Positions 1 through 8,001 of a DNA stretch of 64,000 bases are shown in pieces. This DNA comes from Streptomyces colonosanans (lineage in GTDB: Bacteria > Actinomycetota > Actinomycetes > Streptomycetales > Streptomycetaceae). Position 1 is the stretch's first letter. Each line of letters opens with the position of its first letter. Location: contig NZ_MLYP01000007.1 in the NCBI RefSeq assembly GCF_001866645.1, positions 123,201 through 187,200 on the forward strand. Reading direction: 5' to 3'. A program made the position numbers and the translations under genes. The notes under the pieces were generated by a model. It did no database searches. It saw only the letters and a program-made list of their open reading frames with translations, and was not told the origin of the DNA.

Positions 1-2
1 GA

Positions 3-203
3 TCAGGCGGAGCGTCCCGCTGCCGCGACGAACGCTGACCAGGCCCGGTGCGACACCAACAGCACCGGGCCGTCGGGGGTCTTGCTGTCACGGACGGGGA
101 CGGTGGCGGGGAAACCGGGGGCGATTTCGATGCAGTTGCCGCCGTTGGAGTCGCTGTAGCTGCTCTTGATCCAAGTTGCCGCGCTGAGGACGTGCCTGTC
201 CAT
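3..203 (-). CDS. DUF397 domain small protein
   Basis: A 66-aa protein with the DUF397 signature: WIKSSYSDSNGGNCIEIA near the N-terminus, then VRDSKTPDGPVL, then WSAFVAA. Such proteins in Streptomyces are normally encoded just downstream of an XRE/DUF5753 regulator, and some such pairs are described as toxin-antitoxin-like or developmental (WhiJ-type) modules. Here the upstream XRE gene on the same strand is broken, so this copy may be an orphan. The ATG at 203 lies inside the remnant of that partner. The family call is firm; the function is not known. Confidence 0.85.
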   Translation of the reverse strand: MDRHVLSAATWIKSSYSDSNGGNCIEIAPGFPATVPVRDSKTPDGPVLLVSHRAWSAFVAAAGRSA

Positions 204-362
204 GCTGCTCGTACCCCTCCATCGCGTCGCCGATCAAAGCGGCGGATTCTGGGGCTGACGGAGCGTCACGGCCCTGAGCACATCATAGGTCTGGCTGTGG
301 CGCGCGAACACGACTGGATCGTCGGTGAAATGACCGCGATCCAGCGATTCCGAGTAGACAGC
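204..362 (-). pseudogene. Frameshifted, truncated XRE/DUF5753 regulator remnant
   Basis: On the minus strand one frame reads YSESLDRGHFTDDPVVFARH followed by SQTYDVLRAVTLR and stops at 234-236. A second frame takes over with ESAALIGDAMEGYEQ and runs into the DUF397 gene. Joined, the two pieces resemble the C-terminal DUF5753 part of an XRE regulator that normally precedes a DUF397 gene. The N-terminal helix-turn-helix part is absent: similarity ends near 362, where an unrelated plus-strand reading begins. This looks like a real pseudogene with both a frameshift and a truncation. A sequencing indel could explain the frameshift but not the truncation. Confidence 0.6.
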
Positions 363-445
363 GCAGGCACACCCAGGAGACCCGGCACGCCCGCTACCGC
401 CGCTGCTTCGCGGACTACGCGGTCATGGAGCCGCCCGGCGGGTGA
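362..445 (+). pseudogene. 3' end fragment of an unidentified gene
   Basis: The plus strand carries a short open stretch reading RRHTQETRHARYRR, then CFADYAVMEPPGG, ending in TGA at 443-445. It looks like the C-terminus of a real protein rather than random coding, but has no start and no upstream portion. It abuts the truncated XRE remnant on the opposite strand, suggesting a deletion or rearrangement junction near 362. I do not recognise the parent family. Confidence 0.3.
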
Positions 446-656
446 GGAGGCACCCGGTCCACGCCTCCACCGCTGCGACGGCCTTTGCCCGGGCCGCACC
501 GTCGTCGCGACCGGTCAACCCGCGCGCGAACGCGGGGAATTCCGTAACCCGACCGTCACCGTGCGTCCTGACCCGAATCAACTCTCCCCTTTTTACACTG
601 AGGTTGGTACACATCACAGCAGCACATCCGACCGAACCGCGCCAAGGGGAGATGCG

Positions 657-2789
657 GTGGACAGACGGCTGCACGGCCGGGGGTCGCTGTTCGACACGGA
701 CCCGCCCGGTCTCGCTGCGCGGCTTGTCGGTCTGCGTCCGTACCAGCTCCGTTCCTCCCCGTACGAACACGACGGCGACATACCGTTCGTGGTGTTCGCG
801 GGCGGGCGCGGTCTCGGCAAGAGCGCCCTGCTCACGGAGTTGCGCGCCGCCTATCAGGGGCATACGCCGGTCGCGTTGATCGACGGTGAGGAACCGCAGT
901 TCGCCGGGCCGCCGCCGGAGCGGCCCGGCGAGGCTTGGTCGCCCCTCGCGCAGGCGCTCACCACCGTCGCCGAGCAGCTCGCCGGGCCCGTGAAGGGTGC
1001 CCGTCGGATCAGCTTCCCACGGCTCGCCTCCGGGCTGCTCGCCGTCGCGGCAGGCGGCTGGAGCGACCAGGACATGCCCCGCATGCGACAGGAGGCCGAA
1101 CGGATCCTGCTGCTGAACGACTCGCGGTCCTTCCTCGACGGCTTCGCGGGCCGCTGGGCGACCAAGGTCGTGGCCAAGCTCGTCGCGACCATGTCCCACA
1201 CGGGGCCCGTCGTCGAGCCGATCATCGAGGCGACCCTGGAGGCCTTCAGCGAAGGGATCTCACCCAACCACCGGCGCGCCCGTCGGGCAGCGACCTGGTA
1301 TCGCGGCTACCCGAACGCGGGCGGCAACCCGAAGCTGGGCCTCATCCTGCTGTCCGGGCACTTCCGGGCCGACGGCGGCTCCCGCGCCCACGCCGAGCGC
1401 CATCTCGTCCGCGCCCTGCTCGCCGATCTCGACGATGCCTACGCGGGCATCGTGCAGCGCTCGCACCGCCTGGGCCGCCCGGTCGTGCTCGTCGACAACG
1501 TGCACGCGCCCGCCGGGCGCAACTTCATGGAGTGCGTGCTGCGCGACCGCACGGACGGCATCCGCGACCAGGTCGTCTTCTTCGCGGCCCTGCGCGGGTA
1601 CGCCCTCCCCAACTCCCCGCTCCGGCCGAGCGGGGGGACCTCCATGGCCCTGCGCAACGCCTCCCGGCGCACCCTGACCGAAGTCGCCCGCACCACCGGC
1701 TGGGAGCCCGGTGCCTCCCCGTCCTCCCGGGCGCTGCTCGTGTCCCTGCCGCCGCTGACGCCCGACGACACCCTGCACATCGTGGGCGCCGTCTGCCGAG
1801 GCCTCACCCTGCCGCCCCAACTCCCCCACGCCACCCACCGGCTGACCGGCGGCAGCCCGCTTGGCATCGCCCTGCTCGCCGAGTCCGCCCGGCAGAACCT
1901 GCCCCGCGGGGCCGACTCCCTCGGCGCGTTGCTCACCGGTGAGGTCGCCGTCCGCGAGGACCGCGACGGCCGCCCCGCCTACCAGGAGCTGCTCGATCGC
2001 CTCGTGCCGGGCGGCCGGCTCGACGAGCTGACCGTGCTGGCCACCGCCCACGACCGGGAATCCGCGCTGGCGCTCGCCCGGGACCGGCTCCCGGACGGCT
2101 TCGGCGCGGCCGGGGTACTCCGCCTGGAGGAACAGCTCTCCGAGGAGGGATGGCCCGCCGCTGCCGGGCAGTTCGTCGGTGACCCGTTCCTGCGGGCACT
2201 GCTCCTGCTGCGGCTGCACCACCTCGATGCGGACCACGCCGAGTGGCGGGCGGCCCACCGCGCGCTCATCGACCACTACGGCGAGCGGGACACCACGGAC
2301 GCCGCCCGCTACCGGCTGCACCATGACCTCGCCCTCGGCACAGTGGAGTTCGCGGTGACCCATCTGCGGGACAGCTTCCCCGAAACGGACGTCGGGCAAT
2401 GGCTGTCCTCGCTCCTGTTCATCGCGTCCGCGCCCTACTACCACGCGCACGACCCCGAAGGCCGCGACTTCGACGGCGGCCACGACCACCGGACCGCGGT
2501 CGCCCTCGGCCACACCGACGCGGCGCAGCAGGCACCAGAAGGCGTGGACACCGTGCTGCACCTGCGCGTACGACGTCTGCTGCACGCGGTCTGGCAGCTG
2601 ACCGACCCGCTGGTGCTTCCCGACCCGCAGGTGGCCGATCGGATGCGCTTCGACCTGGAGCAGCTGTCGAACCTGCGCCCCGAGACCACCGCCCTGCTGT
2701 GGCGGGCTTCCCGGGACTGGCCGTCGGACGCACTGGCCGGCCGGCCCCTGCGCATCCCGCGCGACGACGAGGATCGGGGTCACGGATGA
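657..2789 (+). CDS. P-loop NTPase, STAND/AAA-like, 710 aa
   Basis: A Walker A motif (GGRGLGKSALL) sits at about residues 49-59 and a Walker B-like strand (RPVVLVDNVH) at about 273-282. The remainder is a helical region without a recognised domain. No membrane segment or DNA-binding domain is visible. The frame is open from 48, but I place the start at GTG 657 because AAGGGGAG lies about 5 nt upstream and the earlier part overlaps gene remnants. It is followed 25 nt later by a membrane-anchored receptor-like gene on the same strand, so the two probably form one transcript and a functional pair. The ATPase fold is well supported; the substrate or partner is unknown. Confidence 0.75.
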   Translation: MDRRLHGRGSLFDTDPPGLAARLVGLRPYQLRSSPYEHDGDIPFVVFAGGRGLGKSALLTELRAAYQGHTPVALIDGEEPQFAGPPPERPGEAWSPLAQALTTVAEQLAGPVKGARRISFPRLASGLLAVAAGGWSDQDMPRMRQEAERILLLNDSRSFLDGFAGRWATKVVAKLVATMSHTGPVVEPIIEATLEAFSEGISPNHRRARRAATWYRGYPNAGGNPKLGLILLSGHFRADGGSRAHAERHLVRALLADLDDAYAGIVQRSHRLGRPVVLVDNVHAPAGRNFMECVLRDRTDGIRDQVVFFAALRGYALPNSPLRPSGGTSMALRNASRRTLTEVARTTGWEPGASPSSRALLVSLPPLTPDDTLHIVGAVCRGLTLPPQLPHATHRLTGGSPLGIALLAESARQNLPRGADSLGALLTGEVAVREDRDGRPAYQELLDRLVPGGRLDELTVLATAHDRESALALARDRLPDGFGAAGVLRLEEQLSEEGWPAAAGQFVGDPFLRALLLLRLHHLDADHAEWRAAHRALIDHYGERDTTDAARYRLHHDLALGTVEFAVTHLRDSFPETDVGQWLSSLLFIASAPYYHAHDPEGRDFDGGHDHRTAVALGHTDAAQQAPEGVDTVLHLRVRRLLHAVWQLTDPLVLPDPQVADRMRFDLEQLSNLRPETTALLWRASRDWPSDALAGRPLRIPRDDEDRGHG

Positions 2790-2814
2790 CGGGCCCGTAC
2801 GAGAACGGGGGTCG

Positions 2815-4362
2815 GTGATGGCGGCACGGCCGTGGAGATGGCTGCGCGAGGACGTCTGGGAGATTCGCTTCCGCCGGTATGTGGCGCTGCTGCTGGCCGC
2901 GACGCTCGTGGCCGCCGCCGTGTGGGGCGGGCTCCGGCTCGCCCGGGAGGACCGGTCCTGCGCCACGGGCGTGGCCCACCCGAAGGGCAGCGGCGACTGC
3001 GTGGGCGTGTCGACGACGGCGTACGACTTCGGGCAGCCCCGGTTCACCGCCACCGCGCGGGCGATCGACCGCGAGAACCACCGGCTCAAGCCCGGCAGTT
3101 ACGTGACGGTCGCGCTGCTCCTGCCGTTCACCACATCCGCCCCGGCGAGCCTGAACGACACCCTGCACGAGCTGCAGGGCGCCTACCTGGCCCAGTACCA
3201 GGCCAACCACGGCTCGACCGGCGAGTTCCCGCAGGTCCGGCTCGTCCTGGCCAACGCCGGTGCGGACGGGACGTACTGGCCGCGGGTGGTCGACCGGCTG
3301 GAGGAGATGAGCAAGGGTCCGGACCGGCTGCGGGCGGTGACCGGGATAGGACAGAGCACCGACAACAACAAGAAGGCCGTCCGGGAACTGACCCGACGCG
3401 GCATCCCTGTGATCGGCTCCTCGATCACCGCGGACGACCTCGCCAACGGGCAGGGCGGCAAGGACCCGTTCCCGGGGCTCGCCCGCGTCGCCCCCACGAA
3501 CACCGACGAGGCCCGGGCCCTCGCCTCGTTCGCCAAGCCCGCGGCCGACAAGGCTCTGCTGGTGTACGACAAGCCGGGCGACCCCTACACGCGCACCCTC
3601 CAGGACTCCTTCAAGAGGCTGATGCCCGGATCACCCAACCCGGAGCAGCCGTTCACACCCCCCGCGGACCGCACGCAGGAGGGCACGACCTCGAACCAGT
3701 TCCGGCAGATCACCCAACTCCTGTGCTCCACCCCGAAGTCCACGAACACGGTCCTCTTCGCCGGACGACACACCCAACTACGTCAGTTCATCAACGAGTT
3801 GGGCCAGCGAGGCTGCATGGATCACCGGTTCACCCTGCTCACCGGGGACGAGGGCTCGTACCTCACCGGGGACTCGAAACTCGACCGGAAGGCCCTGACC
3901 GGCAACCTCTCCGTGCGATACACCGCGCTGGCCCATCCGGACGCATGGCGGAAGGGGACGGTAGCGACGGGCGGCAGCGCGTCCGACACCGCAACCCTCG
4001 ACGAGCTGGTCGCCCGCGGCAAGCAGGCGCCGGTCGGGCCGATCGGACCGATCGACCTCGACGACGGGCAGCTGATCGTCGCGTACGACGCGCTGCGGCT
4101 CGCGGTGCAGGGGCTGCGGGAGGCCACACCGAGCGGCGCGACCACGCCGCCGCTGGCGGACGTGGTCAACGAGTGGGCGTTCATCAAGGGGCAACAGCGA
4201 GTGAACGGCGCGAGCGGATGGATCTGCCTCGATGTGCATGGGAACCCGTACGACAAGGCGGTGCCGATCGTGGAACTGACGCCGTCGGGCGGCGCGCGCT
4301 TCGTGCGGATCGCCTGGCCGGAGGGAAAGCCCCCCGCTGCCGCGTGCCTCCCTCGCGCATGA
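2815..4362 (+). CDS. Membrane-anchored periplasmic-binding-fold receptor
   Basis: 515 aa. A short basic cytoplasmic tail (residues 1-20) precedes one transmembrane helix (about 21-41, YVALLLAATLVAAAVWGGL), and the rest is extracytoplasmic. The body resembles type 1 periplasmic ligand-binding folds of the branched-chain amino-acid receptor class: TGIGQSTDNNKKAVRELTRR, then GIPVIGSSITADDL, ending with DGQLIVAYDALRLAVQGL. The membrane anchor is an uncleaved-looking helix, not a lipobox, and no ABC permease genes are nearby. It follows the NTPase gene closely and could sense a ligand and signal to it. GTG 2815 or the adjacent ATG 2818 may start it. Confidence 0.7.
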   Translation: MMAARPWRWLREDVWEIRFRRYVALLLAATLVAAAVWGGLRLAREDRSCATGVAHPKGSGDCVGVSTTAYDFGQPRFTATARAIDRENHRLKPGSYVTVALLLPFTTSAPASLNDTLHELQGAYLAQYQANHGSTGEFPQVRLVLANAGADGTYWPRVVDRLEEMSKGPDRLRAVTGIGQSTDNNKKAVRELTRRGIPVIGSSITADDLANGQGGKDPFPGLARVAPTNTDEARALASFAKPAADKALLVYDKPGDPYTRTLQDSFKRLMPGSPNPEQPFTPPADRTQEGTTSNQFRQITQLLCSTPKSTNTVLFAGRHTQLRQFINELGQRGCMDHRFTLLTGDEGSYLTGDSKLDRKALTGNLSVRYTALAHPDAWRKGTVATGGSASDTATLDELVARGKQAPVGPIGPIDLDDGQLIVAYDALRLAVQGLREATPSGATTPPLADVVNEWAFIKGQQRVNGASGWICLDVHGNPYDKAVPIVELTPSGGARFVRIAWPEGKPPAAACLPRA

Positions 4363-4368
4363 GGGGAC

Positions 4369-4779
4369 TCACCGGGTACCGCTCTCCACATAAGCGAGGA
4401 GGCGCTCGAAACGCGCCCGCCAGCCCGGATCCCGCTCCTCCTCGCTTTCATGCGTGAAACGCACCGTCGTGCCCGCCGGCCGCCCCGTCTCCAGGTGGAA
4501 GCGGATACGGCCGCGCCCCTCAACCGTGTACTCGGCGACCCGCTCCACGTCCCATGCCGTGATGCGGCCCGGGGCGGTGCCGTCGGGCAGGTGAAGCGCC
4601 ACCGCGCCGCCGAGCCGCGGTTCGAACGGCTCGGCGGCGGCCAGCCACTCCCCCAGGCCCGCGGGGGTGGCCAGGGCGGGCCAGACCTCCTCCACGGGCC
4701 CGGGCAGACGCAGCAGAAAGTGCCGTACGTACACATCCCCTCGATGCTCGGCGGTGACCTCTTCGATGGGATTGGTCAT
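4369..4779 (-). CDS. SRPBCC/AHSA1-like protein
   Basis: 136 aa with the START/SRPBCC (AHSA1-like) pattern: an N-terminal strand VRHFLLRLPGPVEEVWPALA, then GLGEWLAAAEPFEPRLGGAV, a central ITAWDVERVAEYTV strand and a C-terminal helix. These small hydrophobic-pocket proteins bind lipids or other ligands, or act as Hsp90 cochaperone-like factors; no ligand can be inferred. It converges with the receptor gene, with stops 6 nt apart, and stands alone on the minus strand. Confidence 0.8.
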   Translation of the reverse strand: MTNPIEEVTAEHRGDVYVRHFLLRLPGPVEEVWPALATPAGLGEWLAAAEPFEPRLGGAVALHLPDGTAPGRITAWDVERVAEYTVEGRGRIRFHLETGRPAGTTVRFTHESEEERDPGWRARFERLLAYVESGTR

Positions 4780-4817
4780 GACACCAGCCTCGCGCGCGAA
4801 CGGGGGATCCGCACTCC

Positions 4818-4976
4818 TTACGGGCGCTCGCCCGCCTTGTCGACGACGGCTCGGCGCAGCACGGCCGCATTGCTCGTGACCTGGCCTTTCTTCACGTCCG
4901 AGTAGTCCTCGCTGGCCACGCTGCGCTCGCCGAGGAATTCGTGCGTCTTCTCGTGCGTAGGCGTCGAAGAGCTCAC
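4818..4976 (-). CDS. Possible 52-aa ORF or gene remnant
   Basis: A minus-strand frame opening at GTG 4976 encodes a polar segment: THEKTHEFLGERSV, then ASEDYSDVKKGQV, then TSNAAVLRRAVVDKAGERP, ending in TAA. The composition looks protein-like and the third positions are GC-rich. There is no convincing ribosome binding site. The adjacent frame upstream reads GELFDAYA, so this may be the 3' end of a decayed gene. I do not recognise a family. Otherwise 4780-5120 holds only the hairpin at 5053-5092. Confidence 0.25.
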   Translation of the reverse strand: MSSSTPTHEKTHEFLGERSVASEDYSDVKKGQVTSNAAVLRRAVVDKAGERP

Positions 4977-5052
4977 CGAACGCGCCGTGGTCCCCCCGCG
5001 CGGATACGTTTCCTCAGGTGGCTGTCCACGCCCGTCATCTGCCCGTACGGCA

Positions 5053-5092
5053 AAGGCCGGTTCCGGTGACGTGGGTCACAGGAACCGGCCTT
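5053..5092 (-). terminator. Hairpin downstream of ccsB
   Basis: A perfect 12-bp inverted repeat (AAGGCCGGTTCC / GGAACCGGCCTT) with a 16-nt loop lies 29 nt beyond the ccsB stop. It fits a Streptomyces-style terminator without a long U-tract. The loop contains GTGACGTGGGTCAC (5066-5079), which is itself a near-dyad. Confidence 0.65.
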
Positions 5093-5120
5093 GGTGGCGA
5101 GGGGCTTGCGGGGCGGGGGC

Positions 5121-6203
5121 TTACACGCCCGCGTACGAGTGCATACCGCCGACGAAGAGGTTCACGCCGTAGTAGTTGAACAGGTAGCAGCCGAAGGCGA
5201 CGAGCGCGATGTACGCGGCCTTGCGGCCCTTCCAGCCCGCGGTGGAGCGGGCGTGCAGATAGCAGGCGTAGGCGACCCAGGTGATGAAGGCCCAGGTCTC
5301 CTTCGGGTCCCAGCCCCAGTAGCGGCCCCAGGCGTCACCGGCCCAGATGGCGCCCGCGATGATCGTGAAGGTCCACAGCGGGAAGACGGCGGCGTTGACG
5401 CGGTAGGCGAACTTGTCGAGCGAGGCCGAGGCGGGCAGCCGCTCCATGACCGAGGTCGCGAAGCGGCCGGGCTTGCCGCCGCCGGCCAGCTTGTTCTCGT
5501 AGGAGTCCTTGAAGAGGTAGGCGAGCGTGGAGACCGCGCCGACGTAGAGCACCGCGCCGCAGAAGATGGCGGTGGAGACGTGGATGTACAGCCAGTACGA
5601 GTGCAGGGCCGGGACGAGCTGGTCGCTGGCCGTGTACAGGACGGTGACGGCGAGGCCGAGGTCGAGCAGGACCGTGGTGATGAGGAAGAGCCCGATCCAC
5701 CGCACGTTCTTCTTCAGCGCCAGCAGCCCGAGGTACACGCCGACGGCGACCGTGGAGAACGTGATGTTGAACTCGTACATGTTGCCCCACGGCGCCCGCT
5801 GCACGGAGGCCGCGCGGGCGACGACGCCGCCGAGCTCGATGAGGAAGGACAGCACGGTGAGCGACACTGCGATCCGGCCGTAGAGGTCGCCCTTCTCGTC
5901 GCCGCCGTGCGCGCCGGGGCCGTCCGGCACGTCACGGGCGCCGGCCGCGGCGCGGGTGACGACCTTCGGCCGCTCCAGCACTGCAGTGCCTCCGGCCTGC
6001 TTGACCGCGACGGCGGGTGCCTCGGCCTTCCGCGGTGCGTCGGCGGTGAGCGCGCTGGCGGTGCGGCCGACCTTGCTGCGGCTGCCGAAGAGCCATTCGG
6101 CGATGTACGCGAAGAAGGCCAGGGTGTAGACGGCCATCGCGGAGTAGATCAGCGTGTTGCTGAGGTTCGCGAGATGTTCGTTGGTGGCGAGGGCGAGGGT
6201 CAC
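5121..6203 (-). CDS. ccsB: Cytochrome c biogenesis protein CcsB/ResC
   Basis: 360-aa polytopic membrane protein with the tryptophan-rich heme-handling motif WGRYWGWDPKETW at residues about 292-304. Conserved histidines occur in the transmembrane segments (ALHSYWLYIHVSTA; GGMHSYAGV). In the System II (Ccs/Res) pathway, CcsB with ResB exports heme and ligates it to CXXCH apocytochromes outside the membrane. A variable hydrophilic stretch (about residues 45-105) follows the first transmembrane helix. The start is GTG 6203, overlapping the resB stop as GTGA, so the two are translationally coupled. Family length is typical. Confidence 0.95.
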   Translation of the reverse strand: MTLALATNEHLANLSNTLIYSAMAVYTLAFFAYIAEWLFGSRSKVGRTASALTADAPRKAEAPAVAVKQAGGTAVLERPKVVTRAAAGARDVPDGPGAHGGDEKGDLYGRIAVSLTVLSFLIELGGVVARAASVQRAPWGNMYEFNITFSTVAVGVYLGLLALKKNVRWIGLFLITTVLLDLGLAVTVLYTASDQLVPALHSYWLYIHVSTAIFCGAVLYVGAVSTLAYLFKDSYENKLAGGGKPGRFATSVMERLPASASLDKFAYRVNAAVFPLWTFTIIAGAIWAGDAWGRYWGWDPKETWAFITWVAYACYLHARSTAGWKGRKAAYIALVAFGCYLFNYYGVNLFVGGMHSYAGV

Positions 6204-7999
6204 TTCGTCTGAGCCCCTTCAGCGGCAGGTACGTGAGGTACGGCGTCCGGCTCCCGATCGGGGTCGGCGTCTGGATCGTCGGTCTTCGTGGGCGCGCGGT
6301 CGTGGATGAGCGCGGCCAGGTCGCCGAGTTCCACGGGCAGCTTCGTGGACTCGTTGCGGCCGAGGCCCGCCATCTCGACCACGGTGACGCCGTCGGCGCC
6401 GGTCGTGGCGCGCACCCAGACGCGGCGGCGCTGGATGAACAGGGAGCCGGCCAGGCCGAAGATCGCGGCGACCGAGCCGCCGAGCGCCCAGCCGCTGCCG
6501 GGCTGCTGCACGACCTGGAAGCCGGCCCACTGCTTGATCTCCTTGTCGAAGGTGATCGAGCCGTAGCCGCCCGGCAGCTTCATGGTCTCGCCGGGCACCA
6601 GCCGAGCCTTGAGGATGCTGCCGTCGGTGTCCTTGAACTGCTTCAGGTTCTTGGTGTTCAGCTGGTAGACGTTCGACGGGACGCCCGCGTTGACGCCCAG
6701 GTCCCCGTGGTACGCGTTCAGCGCGAGCACCGGATTGTCGAGCGCGGGGAACTGGGAGAACATGCTGCCCTTGCCCTCGCCGGCGAAGGTCGGCACGAAG
6801 ATCGCGCCGAAGCCGAGCTGCTCCTGCCGCCCCTGGGCGTTCCGGTAGCCGTCCCGCACCTGGATCGCGCCCTGTGAGGTGACGTTGGAGTCGAGGGGCA
6901 GCAGCGGCACGGCGTCGTGGAAGACGACCTTGCCCTTGCCGTCGCGGACGGTGACCGTGGGCGCGTACCCGTGGTTGACGAGGTAGACCTTGGACTTGCC
7001 GATGTGCAGCGGTTGGTTGACCTTGACGGTGGTCTTCTTCTCCTTGCCGTAGGCGCCCTCGCTGTAGGTGAGGTCCGCCTTGTACGTGCGCGGGGTGCCC
7101 TTGTTCGGACCATTGCGCTCGTAGGTGCCGGTGAACTTGTTCAGGCTGAAGCTGAACGGCACCAGGTCGTCGTCGGTGAAGAGGTTGCCGGACTTGAAGT
7201 CGTCGTACTGGGTGAGGGTGTTGGAGAAGCCGTCGCCCTCGACGACCAGCTTGTTGCCCTCGGACTTGAACAGCTGGCCCCAGGCGAAGGCGACCAGCAT
7301 CACGACCAGAGCGATGTGGAAGACCAGGTTGCCGGCCTCGCGCAGAAAGCCCTTCTCGGCGGCGACGGCGTCCTTGACGACGTGCGCCCGGAAACGGCGC
7401 CGGCCCAGGGCCTTCAGCGCGGCCTCGCGGACCTGCTCGGGATCGGCGTCGGTGCGCCAGGTCGCGTACGCGGGCAGCCGGTTCAACCGCTTGGGCGCGG
7501 CCGGCGGGCGGCTCCTGAGCTGCCCGACGAACTGCCCGGCGCGCGGCACGATACAGCCGATCAGCGAGACGAACAGCAGGATGTAGATCGCGGAGAACCA
7601 CACCGAGCTGTACACATGGAACAGCCCGAGCTTGTCGTAGAGCGGGCCGAGGACCTTGTGCGCGTCCATGAACGCCTGCACCTGCATGGCGTTGCTGCCG
7701 GTCTGCGGGATCAGCGAGCCGGGGATCGCGCCGAGCGACAGCAGGAAGAGCAGGAGCAACGCGACCCGCATGGAGGTCAGCTGCCGCCAGAACCAGCGGG
7801 CCCAGCCGATGACCTCGCGCGCGGTCCAGGAGATCCAGCCCTTGGCGCCGGGGGCCCGGGAGCCGCCGAAGGAGCCGGGCATGGCCGTCTCGACGGGGGC
7901 GGTGGACAGCTGCGAGCCGGCCTCGCCGAGGCCGGCGTCGGTGCCGTCGATGGTGGTGTCCGTCGTCTCGCTGTGCACGTCGCTCCGTGTGTCGCTCAT
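6200..7999 (-). CDS. resB: Cytochrome c biogenesis protein ResB
   Basis: 599 aa. A polar N-terminal tail of about 80 residues precedes a membrane segment (MRVALLLLFLLSLGAIPGSL). Paired transmembrane helices follow, then a large extracytoplasmic domain and a final helix before a basic cytoplasmic tail. This is the ResB/Ccs1 architecture, the partner of CcsB in System II heme attachment. The frame is open to 8656, but ATG 7999 (MSDTRSDVHS) is chosen because earlier starts would overlap most of ccdA. It ends by overlapping ccsB by 4 nt and begins 3 nt after the ccdA stop region, inside a tightly packed operon. Confidence 0.93.
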   Translation of the reverse strand: MSDTRSDVHSETTDTTIDGTDAGLGEAGSQLSTAPVETAMPGSFGGSRAPGAKGWISWTAREVIGWARWFWRQLTSMRVALLLLFLLSLGAIPGSLIPQTGSNAMQVQAFMDAHKVLGPLYDKLGLFHVYSSVWFSAIYILLFVSLIGCIVPRAGQFVGQLRSRPPAAPKRLNRLPAYATWRTDADPEQVREAALKALGRRRFRAHVVKDAVAAEKGFLREAGNLVFHIALVVMLVAFAWGQLFKSEGNKLVVEGDGFSNTLTQYDDFKSGNLFTDDDLVPFSFSLNKFTGTYERNGPNKGTPRTYKADLTYSEGAYGKEKKTTVKVNQPLHIGKSKVYLVNHGYAPTVTVRDGKGKVVFHDAVPLLPLDSNVTSQGAIQVRDGYRNAQGRQEQLGFGAIFVPTFAGEGKGSMFSQFPALDNPVLALNAYHGDLGVNAGVPSNVYQLNTKNLKQFKDTDGSILKARLVPGETMKLPGGYGSITFDKEIKQWAGFQVVQQPGSGWALGGSVAAIFGLAGSLFIQRRRVWVRATTGADGVTVVEMAGLGRNESTKLPVELGDLAALIHDRAPTKTDDPDADPDREPDAVPHVPAAEGAQTK

Positions 8000-8001
8000 G
8001 G

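Noticed and set aside
1260..3089. 609-aa minus-strand open frame opposite the NTPase and receptor genes
   Set aside because: Composition is Gly/Val/Arg-rich with no motifs. It is the antisense shadow typical of GC-rich genes.
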